Of a stretch of DNA of 53,147 bases, positions 26,312 to 34,709 are shown piece after piece (position 1 is the first letter of the stretch; each line of letters starts with the position of its first letter). The notes beneath the pieces were generated by a model, which ran no database searches, had not been told where the DNA came from, and saw only the letters and a program-made list of their open reading frames with translations. The translations under genes and the position numbers were made by a program. The DNA lies in the NCBI GenBank assembly GCA_021811635.1, contig JAJZNS010000064.1, positions 1 through 53,147 on the forward strand, read 5' to 3'. The stretch comes from Thermoplasmata archaeon. GTDB taxonomy: Archaea > Thermoplasmatota > Thermoplasmata > Thermoplasmatales > Thermoplasmataceae.

Positions 26312-26511
26312 CTATCTCCAGTTTTTGAGTACACGCCGTGGCCACTTAGGGAATTAAATGCAGGTAAGTCCGGTATGGAACCATGGATATAATTGCTAGA
26401 GTAACCCGCAATTATGGAGCCCTGACTTATGGCATAGCCATATCTTCCGCTCATCCGCGATAAGCAAAAGACAAAGCCAAAGAAAAGTGCCAGGGTGATC
26501 AACGCCAACAA
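26296..26511 (-). CDS. Small membrane-anchored protein (71 aa), in frame with the upstream surface protein
   Basis: The sequence begins L-A-L-I-T-L-A-L-F-F-G-F-V-F-C-L, a signal-anchor-like helix, and continues with about 50 polar residues. It lies in the same frame as the surface protein, separated only by its TGA stop and two codons, and starts at TTG (26509-26511). It may be a separate small gene, the target of occasional readthrough, or a chance frame. Overlap with the next gene (16 nt) and the hydrophobic N-terminus favour a real small protein. Confidence 0.4.
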   Translation of the reverse strand: MLALITLALFFGFVFCLSRMSGRYGYAISQGSIIAGYSSNYIHGSIPDLPAFNSLSGHGVYSKTGDRCIWF

Positions 26512-26517
26512 GCAGGA

Positions 26518-28785
26518 TCACCTTCTCTTTCTCATGAACGCAAGCACCGATACGATAGCCACGGCCGATATCACTCCTCCAAATATTCCATATAGCTCAT
26601 CGGCAGGTATTCCAGATGCTGGGGATGATTTCTTGGCGGGAGAGAAAGTGATGGCCATTGATACGCTGTTGCCATTGACAGATATTGTACCAGACGAAGC
26701 CGAAACAGAATATCCCGAGACGTTACCGATGGTGAAAGAGTACGTTCCATTGGTAGCCGTGAATGCGATTGTACCTGCCGTTGATGATTTGTTCAATCCG
26801 CTGAAGTTCACATACCATGATGTGCCAGACGGAAGTCCTGTTTCAGAGAATGTTACAGTATACTTGAACTGGGAGAATGTTATGGGCACTGACACCGATC
26901 CTCCGTTAACTGTGAATGAACCTGAAGACGGCGCTGGACTGAATATCTTGTTGGATGAGGCAATCGAGTATGAATATGTTCCATTTGGTTCCTTTATGGA
27001 TATTGTACCGGATGTTGATGTGTAGGACAGACCGTTGCTAAGGTTGACATACCATGCTGCGCCTGCTGGGAGGCCCGATTCAGAGAATGATACGGTATAA
27101 TAAGACAGGGCCGTGCCGCCTTCCGGAATGTTTGTGGATGTAATGCTGCCAGTGATACTGCCAGTTGCATTTGTTTGATAAATAGCAATCAATACGCCAG
27201 AATACGTATCAAAGTAATAGGTCAAATCCTGTCCATTCTGTGAAAGAACCACTTTGTCCGTAAGAAATGTTCCATCAGGGGTGCTTATTTTCACCGAGGT
27301 GCTGATGCTGGCATTCGGGCCCAGTGGGCTGGTACCGTTGTTCAACTCCGATATCAGTCCCTTGCCGAGCCATATGGAAAAGTTATTCCAGTTGAGGTAC
27401 CCTGTTGTATTGTTTGTTGTCCCGGAAGCTGCACTTTGACTCGTTATTCTCAGTTCCACAGTATCGTTGCTCAGTTCGACGGCAATTGCCTGAACTGTCA
27501 GATTAACGCTGGAACTACTGCCTTTGTAGACTGCGGTGAAGCTGTATTTCCCGTAGGCGCCGACGAATGCCCACACTGGAGGAGCTGTAACCAAAGGAGT
27601 GAATTTGATGGTCTGGACGATGTTGCTCCCGCTGACAGTTATATTTCCGGACGATGGCATTTGTGTGTACCCGGTTACGTTACCTACAATGTACGAATAG
27701 GTTCCGTCCGCTACAGAGAAAGTTATTGTGCCAGAGTTGGATGATTCCGTGCTTCCATTAAGTGTCACGTACCATAAGGTTCCAGGCGGAAGATCCATTT
27801 CCGTGAAGTTTAAAAGATAATAGCCGCTCGGTGTGGACTTAGAAAAAGTTACCGCGACCGTCACATTGTTTCCTGCAACCTGGACGGATCCGCCGGATGG
27901 ATAAGCAAAGTATCCGCCTGGCACAGAAGTACTAAAGCTGTAGTACCACGTGTCATTAAATTCCGGCAGCGTATAATTTGCCATCGTAGCATAAACGGAA
28001 TTGAAAACGCCTTTGCTCTCCATCGTGGTATTTGCAATATTTATTTTCCAGATGCTGTTTGCAGGGAGGCCTGTTTCTGTAAAATTGATATTGTATGCCC
28101 TGATGAAATGAACGTATACTGTCATCGGCGACCCATTAATATTTAAATACTGATATGTCTGATCGGAATTGTTAAAATACGCGACGTAGCCGCTGTAGCC
28201 GCTGACAAACGGGCCAGCTGATACAATCCATGTCCCATTCACCAGGTTAAAAGCGGTCGTGTTGCTGGAAGTTATGTTGGACGAGCTTACATCATTATAG
28301 CTAAGGTCTGTTAAGGAAGACATCCATTCCATTCGCGAAGGAAGACCGTTCTCAATAAGAGTCACATCATACGTCTTGTTGAAGTAAACGTTGTAGGTCA
28401 GGTTACTGCCGCTGACAGTTACAGAATCAGGCCTCTGATTGGGAGTTGTCATGGTCACATTGCTCGCATAACCCACGCTGGCAGGGGTAAAAGAATAATT
28501 GCCGTTTGCCAACGTGAATTGAATTATGGTGGAATTAGAGCTCCCGTTTAACGTTACGAAACCTCCGGAACCATCTCCTCCAAGAGAAACATTCCACAGA
28601 TGCCCCGCAGGAAGTCCCGTCTCCCTAATGGTAAGAGTATAACCCCCCGATCCGCCCTGAAAAGGCAGATAACCTCCGGTTGAAGGTGAACCCCGGTTCG
28701 TATGCCCGCCTATCAATGCGAAAGATGCACCCAGAAGTGCGATTACTACAACCACGGAAAGGGCGTTAAACCCTATCCTTCTCAT
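26518..28785 (-). CDS. Large surface protein with repeated GLP-x-G-x-x-W domains
   Basis: This is an exported cell-surface protein. After a signal-like N-terminus (R-R-I-G-F-N-A-L-S-V-V-V-V-I-A-L-L-G-A) there are repeats of a beta-sandwich-like unit beginning with E-x-G-L-P-x-G-x-x-W. Six copies can be read (for example TETGLPANSIW, SESGLPAGAAW, SETGLPSGTSW), interrupted by a different beta-rich domain ending in Y-Y-F-D-T-Y-S-G-V-L-I-A-I. The C-terminus is one transmembrane helix followed by R-K-R-R, so the protein is anchored with its repeats outside. N-x-S/T sites are abundant. The frame is open to a TTG at 28869; the ATG at 28785 is preferred because it gives a clean signal peptide and suits a TATA-like AATATATT at about 28826-28834. 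Confidence 0.8.
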   Translation of the reverse strand: MRRIGFNALSVVVVIALLGASFALIGGHTNRGSPSTGGYLPFQGGSGGYTLTIRETGLPAGHLWNVSLGGDGSGGFVTLNGSSNSTIIQFTLANGNYSFTPASVGYASNVTMTTPNQRPDSVTVSGSNLTYNVYFNKTYDVTLIENGLPSRMEWMSSLTDLSYNDVSSSNITSSNTTAFNLVNGTWIVSAGPFVSGYSGYVAYFNNSDQTYQYLNINGSPMTVYVHFIRAYNINFTETGLPANSIWKINIANTTMESKGVFNSVYATMANYTLPEFNDTWYYSFSTSVPGGYFAYPSGGSVQVAGNNVTVAVTFSKSTPSGYYLLNFTEMDLPPGTLWYVTLNGSTESSNSGTITFSVADGTYSYIVGNVTGYTQMPSSGNITVSGSNIVQTIKFTPLVTAPPVWAFVGAYGKYSFTAVYKGSSSSVNLTVQAIAVELSNDTVELRITSQSAASGTTNNTTGYLNWNNFSIWLGKGLISELNNGTSPLGPNASISTSVKISTPDGTFLTDKVVLSQNGQDLTYYFDTYSGVLIAIYQTNATGSITGSITSTNIPEGGTALSYYTVSFSESGLPAGAAWYVNLSNGLSYTSTSGTISIKEPNGTYSYSIASSNKIFSPAPSSGSFTVNGGSVSVPITFSQFKYTVTFSETGLPSGTSWYVNFSGLNKSSTAGTIAFTATNGTYSFTIGNVSGYSVSASSGTISVNGNSVSMAITFSPAKKSSPASGIPADELYGIFGGVISAVAIVSVLAFMRKRR

Positions 28786-29012
28786 ACCATTTTTTCGATT
28801 TTCCACGCGAAAGGAAACCAGCGTGAATATATTAGTCGGTACGATACAAAAAGTGCTGTATTGTGACAAATATTATCAGAGGTAATTCCAGATTGGTTGT
28901 GCTCATCTCTCTATGAATGGTCAATTTATGATTGCAGGTATTTTCAGTCCTGTTCCTTCGGCTGACACTGGCTGTTTGAACTATCAATGAAATGATGTTC
29001 AATCCATTGGCT

Positions 29013-29984
29013 TCATTTTTCAATTTCGGGCGGAGGGTATTTTACATGCGGATTATTGTATGACCCATTCCTGTATGTCAACATGCTTGCCGGATCAATT
29101 TCTCTTGTAGCCGCGATTAATTGATCAACGGTGGAGAAGGTTTCTGCGTAAAAGATGAAAAAAGAAAACCTGGACCAGTTCTTGTATAACAGTAATCTCT
29201 CTCGCAGGAATTTTGACTCATTTATGGCAGGCAGCCATTTTTGGTAGTCGCCGGTCATGATGATGCTGGGCAACAGAACACCCTGGGCCATGTTGGTGTC
29301 AAGCGAAACCTCCTCGTAAATTACACCTGCATCAAGCATTTTTGTTACCTTTCTGCGAACTGTACGAGCGGGCACTCTAATTTCATGAGCAATTTTATTT
29401 ATGCTCATCGACAAAGGGTTCTGGTACATAACGGCATTTAGAATGAATTGCTCACCGGGAGATATCAAACTCTCTTTTTTAGGAGAATCGTTCATTATTT
29501 CCACCAAATCCAACGAGTGATTAAGGGTTTTTTCAAGGTTGTACAATTGCTCTTTCATCTCTGAATCATCTGATGCAATCAGGGAAATGCTGGAAAATTC
29601 TCTATCGACGTTTACATCGCCAATAGCGTGTGTGAAGTTCGGCAACTTAAGGGTACCAAAAATCACACGTTCTACCAGAGGAAATTCTGAAAAGTGGTCA
29701 TGAATTTCCTTAGCAAAACTATTTCCCGCACCAATCAAAATGAAGTAACGATTCCAGGGCATAAACCTGCTGTCCGCGTAAAATTTTACCCCCCGAATCA
29801 ATCCTGATTCCAGCAGATTGTTTACCCTGTTTTTAATAACCTTCGGGTGCACGTTAAACTCCTTTGCCATTTTGTAAACAGAAGGCTTGTTCGTAAAATT
29901 TGAACCTCCACTGATCGGCCACTGGAATTTACGAATAATGTTCTTTGATATCTCATCAAGCGGCAATTTGCTGTGAACCTCCAT
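29013..29984 (-). CDS. Double Lrp/AsnC-like transcriptional regulator
   Basis: The 323-residue protein contains two copies of an HTH plus sensor-like unit. The first HTH is at about 35-65 (S-V-Y-K-M-A-K-E-F-N-V-H-P-K-V-I-K-N-R-V). The second is at about 190-220 (I-N-K-I-A-H-E-I-R-V-P-A-R-T-V-R-R-K-V). Each is followed by a beta-alpha-beta region resembling the RAM/sensor fold. Duplicated HTH regulators of this build occur in Thermoplasmata. It lies directly upstream of the surface-protein operon on the same strand, with a gap of about 230 nt, so it may control that operon. That is inference. Confidence 0.7.
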   Translation of the reverse strand: MEVHSKLPLDEISKNIIRKFQWPISGGSNFTNKPSVYKMAKEFNVHPKVIKNRVNNLLESGLIRGVKFYADSRFMPWNRYFILIGAGNSFAKEIHDHFSEFPLVERVIFGTLKLPNFTHAIGDVNVDREFSSISLIASDDSEMKEQLYNLEKTLNHSLDLVEIMNDSPKKESLISPGEQFILNAVMYQNPLSMSINKIAHEIRVPARTVRRKVTKMLDAGVIYEEVSLDTNMAQGVLLPSIIMTGDYQKWLPAINESKFLRERLLLYKNWSRFSFFIFYAETFSTVDQLIAATREIDPASMLTYRNGSYNNPHVKYPPPEIEK

Positions 29985-30320
29985 TAAAATCTACGGATGA
30001 TGGCTGAGCTGCCCCACATATAAATGTCAAGTGAAAATTATCCAAAACAGGCAATGGAAATAAGCCCAACCATATTTATGATTTTCGATCCCATTTAGTG
30101 TGGTATTACTGCTGAGGATCCAGAATAACCACTTGAACCCTGCTATTTTCATTCTGTTGCTCGAGATTTCTATGGCATTCCATAAAATAGCAGCATTTTC
30201 CAGCTTTATTTCTGCCGATTTCCCTTATATTTCAGGTAAATATTGAGATCTACCTCTATGCCTGCAGTATAATAAGAGCATGAACACTGTATGCAAAGCT
30301 TGCGAACATGAATTTTGCTC
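29985..30320. other. Intergenic region upstream of the Lrp-like gene
   Basis: About 335 nt between the double Lrp-like gene and a decayed coding stretch. No supportable gene or structure is visible. Confidence 0.4.
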
Positions 30321-30830
30321 TCACACCTCAGACGAGGGCACCTCATGCTTCACATGACCGGGAACGGAGATGATGAATGTCGCGTTCCGGGCCGACCATT
30401 TCTTCACATTGATGCCCTTTTCCTTCAGCTTGCGCTGATGCTCATTCCAAATGATCCCGTGCTGTTTCCCACAATCCCCAACAGAAATACCAGTGGTCTT
30501 TGCACAGGATAACAGATCATGACAATCCTGGAATTTCACGAACGATATCCGGTCATGAATTTCCTTCTCCGCCTGTTCATCAACAGGATTGTACGTGACT
30601 GGAAAGATAGAGTACCGTCACCAATGTTGTGATGGGAATTTTTGCCTCTCCACTATGTATGCGTCAGTATGGTACAGTTCCTTCAGGAGAGGAGGAAAGA
30701 GAGTGCAGTCTATTGCATACTTCGGGAAAGCAAGGGAATGTTGATAAAATATTGCCTGTATTTCTCCTCAAGGGCAGTGCCAAAGACGTCGCTCCTACTG
30801 TAAAATAAAAGATGCATGAATAGAGAGGAC
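30321..30830 (-). pseudogene. Decayed gene, possibly a transposase remnant
   Basis: A minus-strand frame reads as protein from 30767 to 30321 with one internal TGA (30618-30620, just after ...FPSQHW). Before the stop it contains KYAIDCTLFPPLLKELYHTD, and after it ISFVKFQDCHDLLSC and INVKKWSARNATFI. Further upstream a second frame (DVFGTALEEKYRQYF) appears to continue it through a frameshift near 30760-30770. The mixture of a stop and a frameshift within otherwise protein-like sequence indicates a pseudogene. The order of segments resembles DDE transposases, but no catalytic triad is identifiable and no terminal inverted repeats were found. Confidence 0.45.
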
Positions 30831-30900
30831 TGTTATCGGGCCTTAAAATCAGGCTGGTTTTTGGAAAGCATCTGTTATAGTATCTAGAACGAAATTATAA

Positions 30901-30973
30901 CGCCGCTGGTCGGACTTGAACCGACGACCGCCCGGTTAACAGCCGGGTGCTCTACCAACTAAGCTACGGCGGC
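30901..30973 (-). tRNA. tRNA-Asn (GTT)
   Basis: On the minus strand the acceptor GCCGCCG pairs with CAGCGGC, with one C-A mismatch at the 6-67 position, and the discriminator is G. The anticodon stem CCCGG/CCGGG holds the loop CTGTTAA, giving anticodon GTT. The T arm is GTCGG-TTCAAGT-CCGAC. No intron, no CCA. Confidence 0.94.
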
Positions 30974-31096
30974 ATTGCTCCGTGACGCACAGCATTATGT
31001 CACTCTTAATTTTTTCGGGCATCCGGAGACTTCATGCTCTATGCATGACGGATATGGATCGTGTTTCCCGGAATAAGCAGTATCTGGAAGCCGACC

Positions 31097-32128
31097 CTAA
31101 TTGATCGTGCCGATATCCTGCCCTGCGATTCCTGAAAGTTCTTCGTGAAGCGCTGCAATCCTGTCTGCAGCATCTTTGAGGCCTTTCTTTTTGTAACTGC
31201 TTATGACGTCCTGCACCGTTATTCTTTCAGAAAGGCAGAAAAGATTATCTGCATGCGCCACAATCTTCTCCTCAAGTGTACGGGGCATGAGATCATGATC
31301 AGGGAGGCCGAGAGCAATGGCCTCCTTGTCAGTTATCCCGGCTCCGGTGTGCCGTTTCACAATCTGCACTATGGTTTCGGATATTTTGTACTCTCTCAAT
31401 ATGGAAGCTCCCACAATTCCGTGATCAATGCCATTTGTTTTAGTGCGGCCAATGTCGTGAAGGAGGGCGCCAGCCCTGACAATTTCTTCTGATGCACCGC
31501 ATTTTCTGGCAATGGCAACAGCGAGTCCAGATACTGCGGCACAATGAGCAATGAGTTTCTGGTCTGCCCCTGCTTCCGAGAACATTCTCATGATTTCGTC
31601 CTCTCCAGGGATGTAATCTACGGTCTTTCCCCTTGGATTTGGAATCACGTTCAAACCGGTTACAGTCTTTCTCTGAAATTCACTTCCATCAAAAATCCTA
31701 TCAAGGGCAATTGCAAGGGCTGCCACCTCACTGTGTGGCTGGCCCGTTATGCTCACGTTGTAATCAGACATTTCGTACGCTTCCGGCGGGACCTTTGAGG
31801 CACCTACCAAAATCATAAGGCTCTTGGTCCTGAATTCGTCCCTGATCTTCTCCTTGACAGATTCTATGGGTTCTCCGTACATGGTCAGATGTATCTTTAC
31901 GCCATCAAATTCCCTGTAGGTTCTTTTCCAGTTATCACCGCTTCTGACGGTGAAGCTTCCCCCAAATTTTTCAGCCGTTCTCCTGATGGTATTTTCAAGC
32001 GGGAGATCGCTGGAATCTATGATTATACCAGAAGCTCCGAAGGCCCTTGCAACAAGCGCTACATGGGTGGTAATGCGCTTATCCCTGAAGGGCCTGTGGC
32101 CGATCCTTAGGACAATTACTTCAGGCAA
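31097..32128 (-). CDS. tRNA C56 2'-O-methyltransferase (Trm56) fused to an HD domain
   Basis: The N-terminal part (about 1-175) is the archaeal SPOUT enzyme Trm56, which methylates the ribose of C56 in the tRNA T loop. Characteristic stretches are V-L-R-I-G-H-R-P-x-R-D-x-R-I-T-T-H-V, V-G-A-S-K-V-P and N-V-S-I-T-G-Q-P-H-S-E-V-A-A-L-A. The C-terminal part (about 180-343) is an HD-family metal phosphohydrolase with His195, L-L-H-D-I-G (His224-Asp225), a later H-G-I-V-G-A and H-A-D. Typical Trm56 is only about 175-200 residues, so this is a fusion. The start is TTG at 32126-32128, 17 nt after the stop of the upstream gene, forming an operon. Confidence 0.9.
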   Translation of the reverse strand: MPEVIVLRIGHRPFRDKRITTHVALVARAFGASGIIIDSSDLPLENTIRRTAEKFGGSFTVRSGDNWKRTYREFDGVKIHLTMYGEPIESVKEKIRDEFRTKSLMILVGASKVPPEAYEMSDYNVSITGQPHSEVAALAIALDRIFDGSEFQRKTVTGLNVIPNPRGKTVDYIPGEDEIMRMFSEAGADQKLIAHCAAVSGLAVAIARKCGASEEIVRAGALLHDIGRTKTNGIDHGIVGASILREYKISETIVQIVKRHTGAGITDKEAIALGLPDHDLMPRTLEEKIVAHADNLFCLSERITVQDVISSYKKKGLKDAADRIAALHEELSGIAGQDIGTIN

Positions 32129-32145
32129 TCAGTGATCACTGGCAT

Positions 32146-32646
32146 TCAGGCGTCAAGCACACGCTCAATTTTGTATCCCTTAATCTGGAGAACGTTTGAT
32201 CTCCTGACTATGCCCTTGAGGAGTATCTGGGATATGCCAAGTTTTTCAGCGGCATCGCCGACAAAAACTCCTTCATTTGACATCATGCCTGTAATCGAAT
32301 TTTCGTATTCTTCCAGTTTCTCGTCCGACAGCGTGGTGGCATAAATGATATCTGAAAGCTCTGACATTGTACCCATTATGTTTATCTGTACGTTTGTGTA
32401 ATAGGTGTGGAACGCCTTTTCTGGTCCGTTCGGGCCGGTTATCCACTGGCTCTCTATCATCTTGATCTTGTCCAGATACATGAGAGACTTCTTTCCTGTA
32501 ACGCCATATTGCTTCTCAATTTTGTCCATGGTGACCCATTCGCTGGAAAGGTCGGCAAGCAGCCTCCTCTTGACTTCGGTGTCGGCTGCATGAAAAATCG
32601 AAACAAGTTCGCCTACGTCATTGACAACCTTTATTCTTACAACCAT
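32146..32646 (-). CDS. ArsR-like winged-helix protein of unknown target
   Basis: This 166-residue protein has an N-terminal winged helix (about 18-60: R-R-L-L-A-D-L-S-S-E-W-V-T-M-D-K-I-E-K-Q-Y) and a second HTH-like helical segment near the C-terminus (about 125-150: V-G-D-A-A-E-K-L-G-I-S-Q-I-L-L-K-G-I-V-R-R). Such double-HTH small regulators are common in archaea, but no precise family is evident. It lies 17 nt before the Trm56-HD gene and about 58 nt after the 32704-33093 gene, all on the minus strand, so it may be cotranscribed with them. Confidence 0.6.
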   Translation of the reverse strand: MVVRIKVVNDVGELVSIFHAADTEVKRRLLADLSSEWVTMDKIEKQYGVTGKKSLMYLDKIKMIESQWITGPNGPEKAFHTYYTNVQINIMGTMSELSDIIYATTLSDEKLEEYENSITGMMSNEGVFVGDAAEKLGISQILLKGIVRRSNVLQIKGYKIERVLDA

Positions 32647-32703
32647 TTCACACCCTATGGCAGGATAAGATTTAAATTATGGCATAATTAGAATATTTTT
32701 GAT

Positions 32704-33093
32704 CTATCTCTTTCTGCTCTTTATCTCCTGCAGCAGCATCTTATCGTATTCTGTTGTGAATTTAATCCCCCTGTCCTTCAGGGACTTTGCAATAACGTCC
32801 CCGACTTCCTTGAGGTTCTCCACGGGGAACCCCCTGTAAAGAATCATCTCGTTTCTATCTGCGGGAAATAACAGCCTGTACTTTGCGCCGTCACGGATGT
32901 ACCCGATGGGTTTCTGGTTTGCCCTGATCTCCCTCATGTTGAGTTCAAGCGCAGCAGTGTCATAGGACTGTTCCTCCTGATTAAGCTTTGATTCCGTGGA
33001 CATCAGTTCCCATAACTCAGGGAAAACTTTCTCCAGCTTTTTCCACTGGAATTTTGAATCGAATTTGAAATGGACACTCCAGTTCTTCACCAT
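32704..33093 (-). CDS. Conserved hypothetical protein (129 aa)
   Basis: I do not recognise this protein. It is soluble, charged, without Cys, and has alternating helix and strand character, with the segment P-I-G-Y-I-R-D-G-A-K-Y-R-L-L-F-P near the middle and a basic C-terminus (K-S-R-K-R). It is the first gene of a probable three-gene minus-strand unit ending in Trm56-HD, so a link with RNA modification is possible. The ATG at 33093 follows a TATA-like ATATATAATT (about 33111-33120) at about 22-25 nt. Confidence 0.6.
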   Translation of the reverse strand: MVKNWSVHFKFDSKFQWKKLEKVFPELWELMSTESKLNQEEQSYDTAALELNMREIRANQKPIGYIRDGAKYRLLFPADRNEMILYRGFPVENLKEVGDVIAKSLKDRGIKFTTEYDKMLLQEIKSRKR

Positions 33094-33189
33094 GGAGCAA
33101 AATTACAACATATATAATTATCATGCAGTCTTGCGTTCTCTTCCAGAAATAAGGAAACTTTTAATCCCACGCCACCAATTACCCTCGAC

Positions 33190-33262
33190 AGCCCTGTGGT
33201 GTAGTGGCCAAGCATTACGGGCTCTGGACCCGTCGACGGCAGTTCGAATCTGCCCGGGGCTA
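33190..33262 (+). tRNA. tRNA-Gln (CTG)
   Basis: The acceptor AGCCCTG pairs with CGGGGCT (one T-G wobble), with discriminator A. The anticodon stem ACGGG/CCCGT holds the loop CTCTGGA, giving anticodon CTG. The T arm is GGCAG-TTCGAAT-CTGCC. No intron and no CCA. A TATA-like CTTTTAAT lies about 28 nt upstream. Confidence 0.94.
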
Positions 33263-33270
33263 TTTGAAGG

Positions 33271-33753
33271 GTGACACTGCTGGATACTGAAAAAGATCAA
33301 GGTACCATTTACTGCGAACTGATCGATCAGGATATCCAGGGGGACCATCCGTTTTTCAGGTTTGAGTCTCATTGCAGGATGGCAATGGCCTATATCGGCC
33401 TTGCAATTTCATGCGGAACAAGGCTCGCTGAAACCAGGGAACTGCTGGAAATCATTGACACACTGTACAACAATCTTTCAAACCCGGAAGAGAAGCTGCA
33501 GGATCAGGTGCGCAAGAAACTGAACCATGAGGATGACGTCTGGCTGGACATGAAGCAGAAATTCTCATCGGGGGATGCAAGGTCATCATATCTCATTCTG
33601 GCGCATGCGGGAGTGAAGCTTGCTCTGTCTGATCTGGTGGATATGAGGAAGGATTCCAGGTTTACAGGGTTAGTTAGCGATTACCTTCTGAATTACATGT
33701 ATAAACTGTCCGTGGCATTATACAGGGAGGCAATCGGTCATGTATTGTTATAA
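33271..33753 (+). CDS. Hypothetical helical protein (160 aa)
   Basis: I do not recognise this protein. It is predicted to be nearly all helical, with one Cys (in A-I-S-C-G-T-R-L-A-E) and a C-terminal amphipathic stretch. The start is GTG at 33271, only 8 nt after tRNA-Gln, so it may be carried on the same primary transcript. It ends 6 nt into the convergent epimerase-like gene. An alternative start at an internal ATG (33382) would shorten it by 37 residues. Confidence 0.55.
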   Translation: MTLLDTEKDQGTIYCELIDQDIQGDHPFFRFESHCRMAMAYIGLAISCGTRLAETRELLEIIDTLYNNLSNPEEKLQDQVRKKLNHEDDVWLDMKQKFSSGDARSSYLILAHAGVKLALSDLVDMRKDSRFTGLVSDYLLNYMYKLSVALYREAIGHVLL

Positions 33754-34587
33754 GTCTATCCCTTCAAGATATTCCCCGTAAGATCTGGGCTTTTCCACGA
33801 ATCTGTAAAGTGAGGTATTTTCCCTGTAATAGTTAAGGGAGTATATTGAAAGGGTTTCCTTCTCCAGAATCCCGTGATCCTGCAGTTTTTCGTATATCTT
33901 ATCAATTTTGGAAGGCTTTGGTTTGACATAGCCCAGCTCGGGTTTCCCAATCCTCTTCCTCACCAGGTTGACCGCCATCTTCAGGCTCATCCTGTCTCTG
34001 GAGCAGACGAACATCGATCCCTTGAATTCAGGCGTTTTGCCTATTACCTCTACGAGGTCTTCCACATGAACAGGTGCCATGTTTCCAGTTTCTGGCAGCT
34101 TTGTGATTTCCGATTTCGCAAGTTTTGCCACAATGGGCGTTATCCTGTCCCCATTACCGAAAATAACGGAAGTCCTGACAATCATGCTGTTCTTCACCGT
34201 GCTGACATTTCCCTCGGTAAGCCTCCTTGAATGGAAAAATTCCATTGGTGCAAAATCAACGTTGATGCAGGAAATATACACCAGACGCTGGTCCCTGTCT
34301 GCGGCCTTTAATGGTGCAACAATGTTTTTTATTCCCTGAAGATTGATGTCCTGGAATTTCTGTTCCCTCTCGTCAAATATGCCTGCGGCGTGGATTATCA
34401 TATCGTGGCCGGATACAGCATCTGCAGTTTCCTGCGCATTGAGAATATTCCCTTTGATCCACTTGAACCCCAGTTCCCTTAGTTCCTTTGATTCGTTCCT
34501 AGAAAAATATGAAACCTCATCGGCTGCAATTTTCTTCACAATCGCAGACCCAACGAATCCCGATCCCCCGATTACGAGTGCCTTCAT
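33748..34587 (-). CDS. NAD(P)-binding epimerase/reductase-like protein
   Basis: This is an extended SDR of the NAD-dependent epimerase/dehydratase group. The glycine-rich motif is G-G-S-G-F-V-G at the N-terminus, followed by strands leading to I-I-H-A-A-G. The proteins it resembles most (NDUFA9-like/NmrA-like) often serve as binding or regulatory subunits rather than catalysts. The usual Y-x-x-x-K is not clear here: the region reads M-E-F-F-H-S-R-R-L-T-E. The frame is open to 34719 and has an ATG at 34602. The ATG at 34587 is chosen because it begins MKALVIGG directly and a TATA-like TTTTAT at about 34608-34613 fits a leaderless start. It is divergent from the thiolase gene. Confidence 0.8.
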   Translation of the reverse strand: MKALVIGGSGFVGSAIVKKIAADEVSYFSRNESKELRELGFKWIKGNILNAQETADAVSGHDMIIHAAGIFDEREQKFQDINLQGIKNIVAPLKAADRDQRLVYISCINVDFAPMEFFHSRRLTEGNVSTVKNSMIVRTSVIFGNGDRITPIVAKLAKSEITKLPETGNMAPVHVEDLVEVIGKTPEFKGSMFVCSRDRMSLKMAVNLVRKRIGKPELGYVKPKPSKIDKIYEKLQDHGILEKETLSIYSLNYYRENTSLYRFVEKPRSYGEYLEGIDL

Positions 34588-34709
34588 GCCAAGGGATGAC
34601 ATTTCCGATAAAATGTTTACTCCTCCACTTCTGCAGCAGGCATGAGGCAGGGCAAAAAAGGAGCTTGTGGCAAGTTTTAAAAGGTTCAGCGTATCGGGAG
34701 AAGGATAAC

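Noticed and set aside
26495..27025. 176-codon plus-strand frame
   Set aside because: Antisense to the repeat region of the surface protein; its acidic repetitive sequence mirrors the sense repeats.
30360..30440. Possible C/D-box sRNA (ATGATGA and CTGA motifs)
   Set aside because: The motifs fall within the decayed coding stretch, the spacing is irregular and no C'/D' pair is convincing.
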